Shown: positions 43,386 to 55,520 of the stretch, one piece after another
Numbering within the stretch: the stretch's first letter is position 1
Layout: the number at the start of each line of letters is the position of its first letter
Assembly: GCA_011037195.1 (NCBI GenBank)
Contig: JAAEAF010000123.1
Span: forward strand, 1-64,000
Length of the DNA: 64,000 nucleotides
Reading direction: 5' to 3'
From: Triatoma infestans
Taxonomy: Eukaryota > Arthropoda > Insecta > Hemiptera > Reduviidae
Program-made: the position numbers and the translations under genes
The notes under the pieces: model-generated
Database searches by the model: none
What the model saw: the letters and a program-made list of their open reading frames with translations, nothing else
What the model was told of the DNA's origin: nothing

Positions 43386-44400
43386 TTGGGTGAAAACAAA
43401 CTAGCAGATTTCAACGTATTCTTGTCTTATTCAAGTAGAATTTATTTCTACAGCGAGGATGGTAATTGTCTTCATAATAATTTCATTGAAGCTATGTATG
43501 AAGGCTTGTCTCAGTCAGGCTTATTGCTACAACGGAAAACGAAAGGCAAGTCTCTATTTCTCGCTAAACAACACTGGTACGACTCGGAGTGCAAGAATTA
43601 TAAAAGGACACTTTATAAAAGTACCGTGAGCTGGTAAGAAATAAATTCTCAGCAGATACTCTTGATGAATATCTGAAAATAAGAAACAGTTACCGGAAAA
43701 TGATAACTGATAAGAAGATGGAATACAGACTTTTTATTATTAAAAACCTTCAGGATGTCAGAAACAGTCGTGAGTTTTGGAAAACAGTAAAGTTATTAAA
43801 ACCATTCCACCATCAGTCTAATAAAATAGGATTGACCGAATGGACCAGTTTTTACCAAGCACTACATGGACCAAAACAAGTACGAGATACACTATTCTAT
43901 ACCGCAACCCACCCACTCACAGACATGGATATATCACTGGAAGAACTTCAACACTGTATCCTAAGCAGCAAGAATAGCAAATCTGCAGGAATAGATAACA
44001 TCATCTATGAAGTGTTCAAAAACCTTACCCCATAATGGGAACATTACCTTTTAAACCTATTCAACCATATATTGCACTCAGAGAAACCACCTAAAGCCTG
44101 GACAAAGTCAAAACTGCATCTGATATACAAGAAAGGTGACAGAATGGATCCTGACAATTACAGGGGAATTTCACTCATCAACACGACTACCAAACTATTT
44201 ACAAGTGTTCTAACGAATAGACTCATGTTATGGGCTGAAACAGAAAGAGTGATCCCTGAAGAGCAAGCTGGCTTTAGAGCTGGATGAGGTTGTATTGATC
44301 ACCTGTTTACACTTATGTCACTGATATGTATTAATCTAAGGAATAAACGCGGTTCATTTATGCAACATTCGTCGATCTGAAGAAGGCATTTGACTCCGTA
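43386..44400 (+). pseudogene. LINE ORF2: linker and RT fingers, broken
   Basis: The frame 43386-43637 shifts into ELVRNKFSADTLDEY and RMITDKK-like residues (43700 on). NSKSAGIDNIIYEVFKNL is the RT motif 'sPGpDgI..e..K'. KSKLHLIYKKGDRMDPDNYRGISL is the 'l.piyKkGd..d..NYRgIsL' motif, and PEEQAGFRAG the 'QaGFR.g' motif. Two in-frame stops (44033 TAA; 44285 TGA in place of an expected CGA) and a frameshift near 44357 break it before the FVDLKKAFDSV motif. Confidence 0.8.
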
Positions 44401-44424
44401 AACCATAACTTACTATGGGAAAAA

Positions 44425-45897
44425 ATGTATTCAATAGGTGTTGGAGGAAATCTTCTCAGGATAATGAAGGCGCTATATGACGATGCAGTTATGCATATCT
44501 CAGTAGGGAACAACTTATCGGATGAGATTGATATCACCACAGGATTATTGCAAGGTGAAAGCCTCAGCCCAGCACTCTTCATTCTGTTTATCTCTGACAT
44601 TGTGAAATACTTTCAGGATAATGGTGCAACCGGTGTCAGCATTAATGAGAAGAAGGAAGTAGCAATGCTTCTGCTGGCAGACGACATTGTTCTTCTGAGT
44701 AACTCCTGGCAAGAGGCACAAAAAAAACTGAAAATCCTTGAGCAATATTGTGGGAACAACGTGTTGACCCTAAACCCCGACAAGTCTAAAATCATGGTCT
44801 TTCACAAATCTCCAAGAACGAAGCAGCTGAAACCTCTGTATTGGCATAATGTGCGTTTGGAGTACACCAAAACTTACACGTATCTCGGCTTACCACTTTC
44901 GTTTACAGGGAAATACCAAAAGGCAACGGATCATTTCATACAAAAATCTTCCATAGCAAGTGCCAAAGTGAAAGAGATTTTAAGAAAAGGCAAAAGTGAT
45001 GACTGGAAAACTAAAACTGCATTATTCGACGCCCTGGTGTCTTCAACTCTGTTATATGCCTCTGAGGTATGGGCTCTCAGGTACTTAGATGCAATAGAGG
45101 CGGTTCAGTTAAAATTCTTCAAATCTCTTCTCTTCTGGCCCAGGAGCACTCCAAATCATGTTGTTCGTCTGGAGACTGGTCGGTTCCCCTTAAAATTGAT
45201 AATCCTAAAAAAAGTAATAAACTTCTGGACGAAATTGTCACGTTTATCTGAGGAAAGGCTGCCACGGTTGTGTCTTGCACGACTGATTTCACTAGACAGG
45301 GACTCCAAAAATCGGTCGTCAGATTATAATTGGGTCACACAGATCAGGACAGTTGTTGCACCTATTGGCTGTGACAAAGACTTTTCACAAATCCTCACCA
45401 ACGGATTAATTGGACTTAAGGAAGTTATGTTGGAAAAAATGCGAAATCATCTTGTTTCCATCGACATTGATAGAGTTCTGAATTCCAGCAGAAACCCAAT
45501 TTATAGATGCATTACCAATTTCAACTATGGTCACCCTGAGCAATACCTCACATTCCGTGTCCAGATCCAGAAACTGAGACTAACAAGCCAACTAAGAGTC
45601 TCTAACCTCGAAGAATTAAATCTATATGCAAATAATACTGCTTTCAAGTTAAAATTGATTGAGCCTTGTGTCATTTGTGGTCAGGTAATATCCAATGCGC
45701 TTTACCATTTACTACTACAGTGCTCAGTTCTTCATGAATACAGAATAAAATACCTCCAGAGCTACATCACTAATACCTACCACTCCTTAAACACACAAAG
45801 TATCCTGGACTTTGACTGCACCCAGAAACTGAACAACGTTTTTACTTTCCTTGTCACCTCGCTGAAGGTTTATAATAAAATAGCTGTACAGCCTTGA
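44425..45897 (+). CDS. LINE ORF2 C-terminal half: RT palm, thumb and Cys motif
   Basis: 490 codons with no stop, though not a native start (continuous upstream with FVDLKKAFDSVNHNLLWEK in the same frame from about 44357). GLLQGESLSPALFILFI is the motif B region. LLLADDIVLLS carries the catalytic pair (LADD at residues 84-87, where Y.DD is usual). LTLNPDKSKIMVFHK and YTYLGLPLS follow. The C-terminus has CVICGQ...YHLLLQCSVLHEYR, a zinc-binding motif. The intact length suggests a younger copy than the other LINEs. 3' noncoding sequence continues to about 46260 with AATAAA at 46241. Confidence 0.85.
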   Translation: MYSIGVGGNLLRIMKALYDDAVMHISVGNNLSDEIDITTGLLQGESLSPALFILFISDIVKYFQDNGATGVSINEKKEVAMLLLADDIVLLSNSWQEAQKKLKILEQYCGNNVLTLNPDKSKIMVFHKSPRTKQLKPLYWHNVRLEYTKTYTYLGLPLSFTGKYQKATDHFIQKSSIASAKVKEILRKGKSDDWKTKTALFDALVSSTLLYASEVWALRYLDAIEAVQLKFFKSLLFWPRSTPNHVVRLETGRFPLKLIILKKVINFWTKLSRLSEERLPRLCLARLISLDRDSKNRSSDYNWVTQIRTVVAPIGCDKDFSQILTNGLIGLKEVMLEKMRNHLVSIDIDRVLNSSRNPIYRCITNFNYGHPEQYLTFRVQIQKLRLTSQLRVSNLEELNLYANNTAFKLKLIEPCVICGQVISNALYHLLLQCSVLHEYRIKYLQSYITNTYHSLNTQSILDFDCTQKLNNVFTFLVTSLKVYNKIAVQP

Positions 45898-46259
45898 ACG
45901 TGTGTGGATTCTCCCAGTTATGGATATTTTAAGTGGTTGTGTTTCTCAAAAGTGCGGTTTAAGTAAGTTATGCTTAAAAAAAAAAAAACTCAGAATATCA
46001 AATAATATAATATATAGTGTTAAAACAGATTATTGATTTTCTCAGATTAAGCAGTTGCTGTTTGATATATATGTATTTTGTTTGTTGTTTTATATGTATC
46101 TCTCTATATTATATTCTGCCTATCATTAAGGAATACAATTTACGTGTATATACTCCTTGCTGCCACAATGTATGGACTCATCCGTACCGTTTGTACTATT
46201 TTTTGTATGCTTACCAATTTGTACAAGATTTAATCTTAAGCAAATAAAATTATTTCTAC

Positions 46260-47330
46260 ATTCTACTTCCTTTGCAAATAACTCGTAGTTATTATTTTAA
46301 TAGAATATATTTATTGTTGGCAGTGGTGACTACTTTCTTATTACTAATACTTCTCTCTTAAACATATATACTCAGAAGCCCTTTACCAAACCGCTCAAGC
46401 CACACAAGCTACTACAAACATACAACATACTCAACACACCAATCACATGTCACTTGTTATGTTTTGTAAGCTATATTGTCTTGTTACAACCTTGAATCAT
46501 AATTGCAAAGTTTAATTACTAAATAAAAAACCTATGAAATAGATTGGATAACCTTTAATCTTTCCTTTACTTCATCTAGTAAGAACATAGATACGTTTCA
46601 TGGTTTGAATTTAAAAGGAGCAATTCAATTGGTTCAGTACAAGGGGAAGGGGAAGAGATCGCCGCTGTATAAACCAGAGTATATCATCGTGAGTACTAGT
46701 AGAAACGTCTGACTAAACACAAACCTTAGAGCTCTCATTCCTTCTCCAATCTTTCTTCATAGCAGTATGTGCGTATGGGTGTGCGTCAGTGTCTGTGTAT
46801 ATGTTTGTAAGTAAATGAATGAGTGCAAGCAACTCACATTGCCAAAACCCAGAGAGTTTTCCTAGACTAGTAGAGAATTTTCTTCTCTTCCTGTAACAAC
46901 AGATGCCCTCAAACCACCCTCCTCATACTATTGAACAAGCGTCTCATACATTTTAATGGAGGGACTTTGGAGGCTGAATTCATTAATAGTCAACATAGGA
47001 AAACAACTATTAATTGTTTTAAACATCGCTTTACCGTTAAGGCTAAACAACAGGTTCTGTGCGGGAATGGAGTACTGTAGAGAAGAAGTGAAACGAAGGA
47101 GTTTCCGCCTTTTGCAAGGAAGTTGAGGGAGGGGGGGAGTAAAGTGAAAAATATTAAGTTACACTAGAGGGACAAGCAGAGAAGTAGAAGAACAAATGTG
47201 GGAGGGAAATCACTAAACTTGTATTGTGGTAGGAAAATGGTGCCAGAAAAAAGCATGGATCCAACATCGCCTGGATACAACATGTTTCGTGTTTTAACCC
47301 AATAAATTTCTGTAATGAGTCACTCAGTTT
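46260..47330. other. no recognised gene
   Basis: AT-rich to 46600; 46600-47280 is mixed, with a purine-rich AGGGAGGGGGGGAG near 47127. No domain recognised. Confidence 0.4.
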
Positions 47331-48130
47331 CAAGAATTTTTCACACTAAATGCTAAGATATTTCCGAGGCAACCATTTCACTTCCTCTTATTCGTTGTAA
47401 GATTTCCTTTAAACTTCTTACATTATCTACAGAAATAAATGCCTATCACTTTTATAACATTTTCTCTGGACAATTGATTTTTTTGAGTTTTCTAGTGGGA
47501 ACTGCAGTGTTATGCATTCCTTTAAAATACCACTTCTAGTACTATGTTTTTATCACTTACATAATTTAATATACGCTAGAAGCATTGATCGAATTCTAAA
47601 TTTAAGAAAATCAACTAACCGGATGTGTGATATGACTAACTCACACCCTATCACAATTTTCCACCTTTCACGGTTTTTCTCTTCAGTTTTCCATCTACGT
47701 AGACCGATTGCCGGCAGATCTTCTTCTACGTCTCTCAGTCATCTTTCCTTTGCCTGCCCCGAGGCCTTCTACCACCAGCTGCCCATATAGGGTTTTTTCC
47801 TCTAACGAGTGTACGTGTCCCAACCATCGTAGTCTACCAGTTTCTCACACAAGACACAATATCAGACTCAGGAATTTGTAGAGTATTTTTTGAGTGTCTT
47901 GGTATATTCTCGAAAATGACAATAACGATTTCCTTTAAACTTGAACTGCACAGATAAAAACGTATTACTTTTATTTGGAACATTTCTCCAAAAAAAAAAG
48001 AAGTGATTTTGGAGCTGTTTTGGGGGGTGGGGATGTCAGTTAGGTTTACATTTAAATTGTAAAAAGTGGGAAGCTTTGTTGGGAGAAGACGCCTACATTA
48101 ACTGCAGTGATAGAAAGTGTTGTAAGTGTT
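47330..48130 (+). repeat. dispersed repeat R, interrupted
   Basis: R blocks at 47380-47660 and again at 47900-48130 (TTTTCTCGAAAATGAC, 'aacgatttcctttaaacttg', 'gataaaaacgtattactttt') on either side of a LINE fragment. Confidence 0.65.
47680..47860 (-). pseudogene. LINE ORF2 C-terminal remnant
   Basis: Minus strand, over one frame change: RLRWLGHVHSLEEKTLYGQL then GRRPRGRQRKDD. This is the RRLRWlGHv.R........l.g...g.RprGRQ block near the end of LINE ORF2, comparable to 27.2 kb. It lies inside a plus-strand R copy; no clear TSD. Confidence 0.65.
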
Positions 48131-49000
48131 TCATATCAGAATTTTTTTTTGGCCACCACCCCCTAACTTTATTAACGTAGAACAGCAGCAAGGGTTGGCA
48201 ATGACGTCGCAGGCCCCCACTCTAACCAACCATCAAACATATCTAAATTGCACAATTTCATTAATTAATCAATATCATAGATGAAAGATAAAAACTTGAT
48301 TACAATAAAATCATTATTACTGCCATAATCATTCTCTATTTAAACATTTTTATACAAGTTTTAACTACCTTCTTCTTTTTTCCATTTTTTAATAAACTGA
48401 AACATTATAAATTTTATAGGCTTTTGTTAATGTATATCCCAGCCATTTTCTGTTGACTTATAATACCTGCAACTAAACTTAAAATAATTCCCCTCCAACA
48501 CTATTCATGAACCTTTAAAATAAGTTAAGTGCTCTAAATATCCACCCTCCACTTCTCTTCTTCTAACAAATTCTCTACAGCTTTTTCGTTAAACATCCGC
48601 CCCTAAGGAGTTATATTTTTCCTTTATAAAGACATCATAAATTTAATCTTTTTCGGTGTTTAAATAACAAGTTTTAGACACCATTTTACTTTCTCTTACT
48701 TTTTTTTTAAGATCACATTACGCGATCATTTTCATATCATAATTTGAAGTCTCCGAAAAATGTTTGATATCTACTTAACATAAAAAAAAATTTTTTCAAA
48801 CATAAAGATTTCGCTCATCCAGACAACTTTACTGGTATTTTCAGTTTTTGCGTGTTTACTTTCTTTTTTTCCAAAAGTAGTTTAAGCTTTGCAAAACATT
48901 TAGGGCTTCGAGGTGAGACCGTTTCAGTGGTTATAAACCGACGCTTTGCCTTAAAGCAATAGGCTACTTCGAATGGAAAGAGAAACTTATAAATACCTAC
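48130..49000. other. no recognised gene
   Basis: AT-rich. 48905-48955 matches the inverted-repeat arm sequence of 30762-30979 (GTGAGACCG, GTGGTT, AAACCGACG). Confidence 0.45.
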
Positions 49001-49565
49001 ACCTAAACTTAAAATGTGTGTACGGTTCTATATGTATGTATACAGGACAGCACAAAACGAAACTTACAATTCCGTTTGGGTATCAGCATGGGATCCGACA
49101 GGAAGTTATCTGTCGAAATTCTTCACCGCAAGTACCACTTCACTGAGGTGATTTTCCAATTTTTTGCGGTTTTCTTAAAAATGGTTTCAACGATTTTCTT
49201 TAAACTTGTTAAACTTGCTACACATATTAAGAGCTACAACTTGTATATGAAACATTTTTCTAACAAAATTTATTTAAGGGAGCTTTTGGAGGGAAATTAT
49301 TGTTTCCTTCTAAAGTGCTATTTTTAGTTTATTATACGACTCCATCATCTAAAAAATAATATCAATTATAATTAAATATGTTGCCGAAATTCCGAGTTGT
49401 AAAAAAAATCAGTTGACCGGTAAGGGCGTTTTTATTTAACCTTTTTTTTTCCAATTCTGCGTTAATCTATTAAAATATCGATTTCTTTTAATTTTTATAC
49501 TATATATACCATATAAAGACCTATCACTTTTATTTGAAACCTTTTTTTGAAAAATTGATTCTAGG
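49000..49565 (+). repeat. dispersed repeat R copy
   Basis: 'cttacaattccgtttgggta', CATGGGATCCGACAGGAAG, 'aaatatgttgccgaaattcc' and 'cagttgaccggtaaggg' in plus order. The 5' part before the GT tract is missing. Confidence 0.7.
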
Positions 49566-50800
49566 GTGTTCTGGAGAGAACTCCTAAACTAATCTCCAAA
49601 CTAATTCCAGCATAAGGAACATTAACAGCAATGTAACATTAAATTATCAGGCATCTGATTGCATCCCTTACTTAGCATTGAGGTTTAAGGTGACACGTCT
49701 ATGTAATGGGACTCAGGCAAGAACGCTTTTGTAGAGTTTGTGAGGTAGAACCTATCCACCTTATGACAGATTTCTTGGGTTTTGAGGATCTTTGGTCGGA
49801 ATATGTTGTCTGTGGAAGAGATCAGAGTGCTTCCTCTAAGATTGTGGTCCGATTTGTTTCATTGGGGTAGCTAATGGACCCTGTAGAGCTTAGGATTTGG
49901 TCCTCCCCTCCCCCTCCCCCTAACTAATAACAATAACCTTCAATAAACATATTAAAATATTGAATAAAATTTGTCAATGACAGTTGCATTAAGAGCAAGA
50001 CGTGCGAGTGTTTCACACCACAGCGCTACTGCTAGAATATGTACGGCGTTGTTCTCTGGTGTTATAAGAAGTTAATTGACAGGCGGTATATGTACGAACA
50101 AGCTGGGGATGGATGGCCTTGATGTTGTCAGCGGATGGAATATGCATACTTTGATGTGTCAGTTGCTAACTTATCAGCTACTACAAACATGGATGGCTCT
50201 CATTACCGTGGGGCACGTAGTACCGTAGGGTGTAAAACTTGCAAGAGAGTTTTTTTTTATTTGAACTGATGATAATTTGCTCATGCCTAGGTGAGAAAGG
50301 TATAGAGCAATGTGGGAATAGATGAAGGTCTCTTGTAGGGTGAGGTGAAGCTCGTAAAATTTGAGAATGTTGTTTTCCAAGGCGGAGGAGAGAAATGAGG
50401 CTTCTCCTTCTCTTCAGAGGGTAGGGGTTTGTTTTTATATTCCGTCGACAAGATGATGATTCAGTCCGACTGCACTGCAAAGTACTACATGCCATTACTC
50501 TGTGCAATATCCATATCTCCAACCCCAACCCCACACAGCAAAAAAAATCTGACATTACAAAACAATGTGGTAATACAATCTGACACAACTTCCTCTTACT
50601 GCTATTGTTAATTACATAAACAATTACATTTACATAAAATGACAACTTCTCTTCAAACATATAAATTTTCTCATTTCTCCAAATAGAACTAGTGAAATGG
50701 AGTGCAAGTATCTACCAAGGAAGGTATAGGAAGTGAGTCCAGAAAAGAGCGCCCATAATATTCAACAAACACATTATTTCTACCTTTACGTCTCAGATTT
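49565..50800. other. no recognised gene
   Basis: 49600-49900 and 50030-50430 are less AT-rich, with minus-strand frames (50174-50660) lacking recognisable motifs. The TGCGAGTGTTTCACACCAC R-junction sequence lies near 50004. Confidence 0.35.
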
Positions 50801-51280
50801 CTCATAACTCTTGGGATAAAATATTGTCCAGAGAAATGTTACGAATAAAAGTGATAGCTTTATATGTTTAAAGGAATAGTCAGTCATCAAGGAAGTCTTT
50901 TTAGAGAAAATTCCAAAAAACACAAAAACCTATTCTGTAAAGCACTTCCGGTTAACCGAATTTTACAAATTTCATTTCCTCAGAACCCCCCCCCCGCCAC
51001 TAAAATGTGCCCCTCCGGGAAAAACGATTCCAATAAAAGTTATATAAATATTTATGTATATAGATACTATGTGAAGTTTAAAGAAAAATACGTTGGAGCA
51101 AGTTTCAATAAAATCGCAAAAAACCGAAAAAAGAACCTTTTAGTAAAGTCATACTTCCGGTTGATAGATTTTGCCCGAAACCTTCATGTCCGGTGCAGTG
51201 GTTAGTACTTAAACAGAATATCAAGTTTGAGCTTACTGCGATTTTTCTTTTTTGAGCTACTTTGTTCACACACAAACACA

Positions 51281-51337
<57 letters not shown>
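51281..51337. repeat. (CA)n(TA)n microsatellite in repeat R
   Basis: About 40 bp of CA followed by about 17 bp of TA, at the place where other R copies have GT/CA tracts. Confidence 0.9.
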
Positions 51338-51793
51338 GTATATAGACCATTCGCTAGAAACATTTGCTTCCGATTCAGAGGACCCCAAAACATGTATTTC
51401 CAATGTAAACACAATTTCAAAAATCAGGCACGATTCCAATACATCCTCTTAGGAGGAGTAAGAGACTGTGAAAAAAAAACACCAATCGGAGCGGTTCTTT
51501 ACTAATATTTTTCAGTTTTTCCGCGATTTCATTTAAGAAATCTCTGACCAATTTCTAAAAACCACAATTTCGGATTATCCCAAATTACCCTTTAAATGAA
51601 CTTTATCGAAATAAAGTTTCCAACAAAGAGTGATAGGTCTCTTTACTGTAGTTAGTATATCAAGTATATCGGAACCCGAAAGTATGGAGAAAAACTGGGG
51701 AAACTGTTCGATAAAGCCGCCGATTTTTCTTTAAACCCGAAATTTTGACAACACAATAATTAATATTATATAGTGTTGGAATCATGTAAAAAA

Positions 51794-51808
51794 TAATATC
51801 ACTTTAGA
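51794..51808 (+). repeat. left TSD of LINE insertion A
   Basis: TAATATCACTTTAGA, repeated exactly at 53270-53284. Confidence 0.8.
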
Positions 51809-53269
51809 TCGGTGGAGGTATATATCTTGGGGATTTAAATATCCGTTTACTATTATATGCAGACGATATAGTACTGATAGCAGAAAAGCCAGATATATTG
51901 CAAAAGATGATAGACGCACTGGTAGTTATTGCAGAACGTGGGGGCTCAGAGTGAATTTAGAAAAGTCCAAGATAATGATTGCCAGAAAGAAGGGAGGAAG
52001 ATACGCTGTTGATAAAAAATGGAATTTCGAAGGAGAAAACTAGAGATAGTGAACAGATACAACTATTTAGGGGTCCTCCTGACACCGTCTCTCTCTTTTG
52101 AGCCTCACCTCAAAGATAAATTGCGTTCGTCTAAATTCGCTATTAACTGCACTTGGGCAAAATTAATTAATAATTGTAATACCCCTATTTACTCCAAGTT
52201 AAAAGTTTTTTATGCAACTTCTCGCTCGATAATGACATATGCATCCCAAGTTTGGGGATTTAAAAGATATGATACAGTTGAAAAACTCCAACGATCTTTT
52301 GTGAGAAAATTGTTTAAAACTGCCGAGAAATACTGCAGATTATATAGTGGAGTTAGAAACAGGCTTGAATAGCATGCATTTTAAAAGCAATGAAAATGTC
52401 TGACAATAGATTACCCAAATAATAGTTCATAGAATTTTATCTAATAAAATGTTATGGAACCGAGAATAGGAAGACCTGTGTGTACAGTTACAAGTGCCGC
52501 TATTTCAAATAAAAAGCCCAAATACTTGGAAAGGTCACTTGGCACTCCTTTTACAGCGTATAAGCGCAAATGAGCGAATGAATGCTATATCTAGGGCGAG
52601 GCAGGGACAACACCATATTGTTTACCCGAAGCTGTAAACAGATGCGACTACCTTTATTGTACAAAATTTGAAGATGCACAGCTGATTTTAAAAGCAAGGT
52701 CAGAATCACTAAGTTTAAATTATAAACCGTTTGATCCAGAGGCCGCCCAAACTTGTGCCTTATGCAACTTAAAGGAGGTGGAGAATATTGTACATTTTAT
52801 TGGGGTTTGTCCGATTTTGGCACCCTACAGAGTACATTATTTAAAAAACGAATCCTATCCGTAGATGAAGTCTGTTTTATTTTGAACGGAGACAACTGGC
52901 AAACTTAATTAATTATTTAAAAGGGGCGCTGCAATATAGGAAGGCACTTATCGACGAATTTAACTACTGATCTTTGTTGTTTTCATTTTAAGCTGCAACA
53001 GGGTTATGTGCTCTGAATGGATGTTCTCTTTCATTGAGTATTAGGTATTAAATATAATAAAGAAAAAAAGGAAAATTTTGTTTTATTTTTTCCCTTTTTT
53101 TGTGTAAAAATGCAACTCGGCAGACGGATACTTCCATTGCCATTAAGAGTTTTTTTGTTTTCAATTATGTAACCATAAGTTTTGATTAGTTTTTTATTAT
53201 TTTTATTTTTTCTCATGTAAACCTGTTTGTACAAGAATATTTTCTGTTTGTTTTAATAAACTCTATTAT
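51809..53269 (+). pseudogene. 5'-truncated LINE (insertion A): RT palm to 3' end
   Basis: Begins within the RT palm: IRLLLYADDIVLIAEKPD (catalytic YADD), a degraded KSKIMI, RYNYLGVLLTPSLSFE and the frame 52019-52372 through ASQVWGFKRYDTVEKLQ. After frame changes come LEDAQLILKARS-like residues and CALCNLKEVENIVHFIGVCP (terminal zinc motif, about 52750-52815) with ILAPYRVHYL. The 3' tail resembles that of the 41-46 kb LINE (TTTGTACAAGA ... AATAAA). A 15-bp TSD bounds it on both sides. Stops and frameshifts throughout the second half. Confidence 0.85.
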
Positions 53270-53280
53270 TAATATCACTT

Positions 53281-53293
53281 TAGAGATAAGCAT
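53281..53293 (+). repeat. left TSD of LINE insertion B
   Basis: TAGAGATAAGCAT, repeated exactly at 58481-58493. Its first four bases overlap the right TSD of insertion A. Confidence 0.8.
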
Positions 53294-53850
53294 GGATCGC
53301 AAGGGGGATAGGACAGAGTGCCTTGTACGTCTCTGTCCGCTTGTAACTCCCCAAGTCAACCTCACCTCCACGTGATGCGATCTGGGCACTTCCCTCGGGG
53401 GGGGGGTTTAATGGGGAGTGGGGTCTGCGATGGGACCCCGTGATCCTTCCTAATCCCTTTAGGTATCCCCACCTAAGCCGAGAAGAGATGCGCCTAATGC
53501 ATACAGGGTGGTAAAACATATGTGCGGTAGCGGTCACCTTGGGGAACCGGGCGAAACCCCATTGTATTGTAGCCTTCTCGTGGTATGGAGCACTGCCACG
53601 AGTGACGACTTAGCTCCTCCAACTCTCGTGGGAATAGTTATGAACCCAAACAACTTTGAAGATAGAGAAGGGAAGGAGGCGGGAAGAGCAGAACTCGCCC
53701 AAACTAATCCCCTATGCTGGTGGAGACCCCCAGGTTCCTGGGGTGAGACCAGTAGAGAGGATGAAACTGGGGATGGGTGAAAATTTGAGTCCCTCTCGGG
53801 CTGAAGTAAGATGAAGGGACAGCTGGGACAAGTGCAGGCACTTGTCCTTC
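53294..53850 (+). promoter_or_regulatory. 5' leader of LINE insertion B
   Basis: GC-rich leader from the TSD to the first ORF1-like frames. Starts GGATCGCAAGG and includes a G run at 53398-53406. Frames here are short and overlapping; internal promoter activity is inferred from position only. Confidence 0.45.
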
Positions 53851-54809
53851 ACCGATGGACCCCCTGAGGGAAGTCTCTCAGCAGCTTGGAGAGATCCACA
53901 TCTCGCCGAGAAAGCTCAGCGGCGCCGAGCGGAGAGCGGAGGCAAAGCGCAAAGCTGATGCGGAAGGCAGGGTGTGGCTATCAAAGCGGCAGTGGAAGCG
54001 GATGGTGGAGGAGAGGGCCGGTTGATTGGAAGGAAGGAAGTGTGGCCAGGAAGGATGTGTGGTGGCTGCGTCTTCCCTATGGATGCCCGGCGGGAGGAGA
54101 AGGGATGATGTAGCTGGTACATCCGGTACGTCCTCCCAGACTCCCAAGCGGGCTCCTAAACGGGGGAGATCGGAGTTAAGCATTCCAAGTACGGGTTCGG
54201 AGACGAGTGGCGGTAGGATGCCAAAGAAAGCTAAGGGCTCTGGAGACGGCTGCGGTTTCATTCAGAGATGCCCTCAGCAATACTCGCATGGCGATTGCCC
54301 CAGAGGGTTATCCTCACATCTACCTGACTGAAGATCAGGTGGAGAGGGTACAAGCCGAGGTAGTCGCCAGAATAATTGGCGAGGACGGCCCGCAGTTTAG
54401 GGGCTGCTATCTATCCAGAGGCGCCCTCATTGTCAATTGTGGCAATGAGGCAACTCGGAACTGGTTGGAGGCAGTGACCCCAACTCTCCAGATAAGGGAG
54501 GAGATAAATCTGCGGGTCTGTCTGGCCAAAGAGATCCTCAGAACTGCCAAGGTGTCGGTGTGGGTGGCAGGAGCTCTGAGGGAGGCGACCGCAACTGAGG
54601 TGTTGGAAAAGCTGCATTCACAGAATGCAGGTTTGGACACCTCAGAATGGAGAATTATTTACAGGAAAGTGGAAGCCAGGGGACAAACCCTGGTACTTGA
54701 AATTCCTGAAGGAGTTCTGGAACGCCTAAGAAAGTCCAGTTTCGAGGCTTTTCTCGGGATGGACGTGGTAAAGTTCCGGATTGTCGCGAAAGCGAATGAT
54801 GATAGCTGA
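53850..54809 (+). pseudogene. LINE B ORF1 with DUF4780-like domain
   Basis: The N-terminal part (to about 54290) is basic and broken in several frames. The last 170 codons are clean (54300-54809): YLTEDQVERVQAEVVARIIG, FRGCYLSRGALIVNCGNEAT, LRVCLAKEI, KVSVWVAGAL, WRIIYRKVEARGQTLVLEIP and FEAFLGMDVVKFRIV. This matches the DUF4780-type domain that I recall from arthropod non-LTR element proteins; its role is presumed nucleic acid or RNP binding. The ATG at 54207 is simply the first in frame and not a proven start. Confidence 0.65.
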
Positions 54810-54819
54810 GGGGGAGACG

Positions 54820-55520
54820 AACCTCAAGAACCGATGGAGAGCTGTTCAGGTGAATCTCCATCATAGTAAAGGTGCGTCACCAGCGCTATCGAGCTACCTC
54901 ATGAGGGAAGATATCGCCTTAGCCCCTGATCCAGGAATCCTGGCTGGTCCATTGAAGAGTAGTGGACTGGGAGAACCTGCAGGTAAGATTGTGTATAATC
55001 GTAGCCTGGAAAATCCTAGAACATGAATGTATATTAGGAAAGATATAACCTTTTTACTACTGAGTGACTTCTGTTTCAGAGATCTGACGGCGGTTAAGGT
55101 GAAACTGCGCATGGAGAAGGCTTCAAGGACTTTGTTTGTGGGTCGGCCTACCTTCCATTCGACTCAACAGAGCCACCACCACCAGAAGAAGTGTACAATT
55201 TTGTAACCTTCTGCAAGGATGGTGGACTGGAACTACTGGTGGGTTGTGATGCCAATGCTCATAACGAGTTTTGGGGCAGCACAGACACGAATCAGAGAGG
55301 TAACTCACTCTTGGTATTTATCTTAGCTAGTAATAATTTGTGTTTGGTAAACGAGGGTGAAGAACCCACCTTCTTTAACGTTAGGCGCAGGGAGGTGATT
55401 GATCTAACCATAGCAACTAATTTTATGTCGACTCTGGTAAGAAACTGGCATGTGTCCAAGGAGCCCTCACTGTCGGACCACATGTATATAAGGTTTGACC
55501 TCCTGTCTGACTGTAGTCAA
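54820..55520 (+). pseudogene. LINE B ORF2: APE endonuclease
   Basis: The frame at 54830 reads RAVQVNLHHSKGASPAL (the 'lqiNl..s..A...l' start), with IVYNRSLENPRT and YIRKDITFLLLSDFC further on. The frame 55191 has LLVGCDANAHNEFWGS (catalytic D-N-H, 'gDfNAH...wGs'), RGNSLLVFI, RREVIDLTIA and EPSLSDHMYIRF (SDH). This lineage's endonuclease resembles R1/LOA elements. Frames change at about 54840, 55025 and 55190. Confidence 0.8.

Larger units (their letters stand above)
50800..51808 (-). repeat. dispersed repeat R, left part of a split copy
   Basis: Minus-strand blocks including 'acttccggttgatagatttt', 'cagaatatcaagtttgagct', a CA/TA tract at 51281-51337 and 'caaccaataattaatat'-type sequence. 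Two head-to-tail copies may be merged here. It continues at 58481 after two LINE insertions. Confidence 0.7.

Noticed and set aside
51202..51505. Frames rich in TH or CV repeats
   Set aside because: They are translations of the (CA)n(TA)n microsatellite within repeat R.
53878..54331. Long opposite-strand frames in GC-rich DNA (for example 53878-54261 minus)
   Set aside because: GC-rich sequence has few stops by chance; the plus strand here is the ORF1 region of LINE B, with recognisable domain blocks just downstream.
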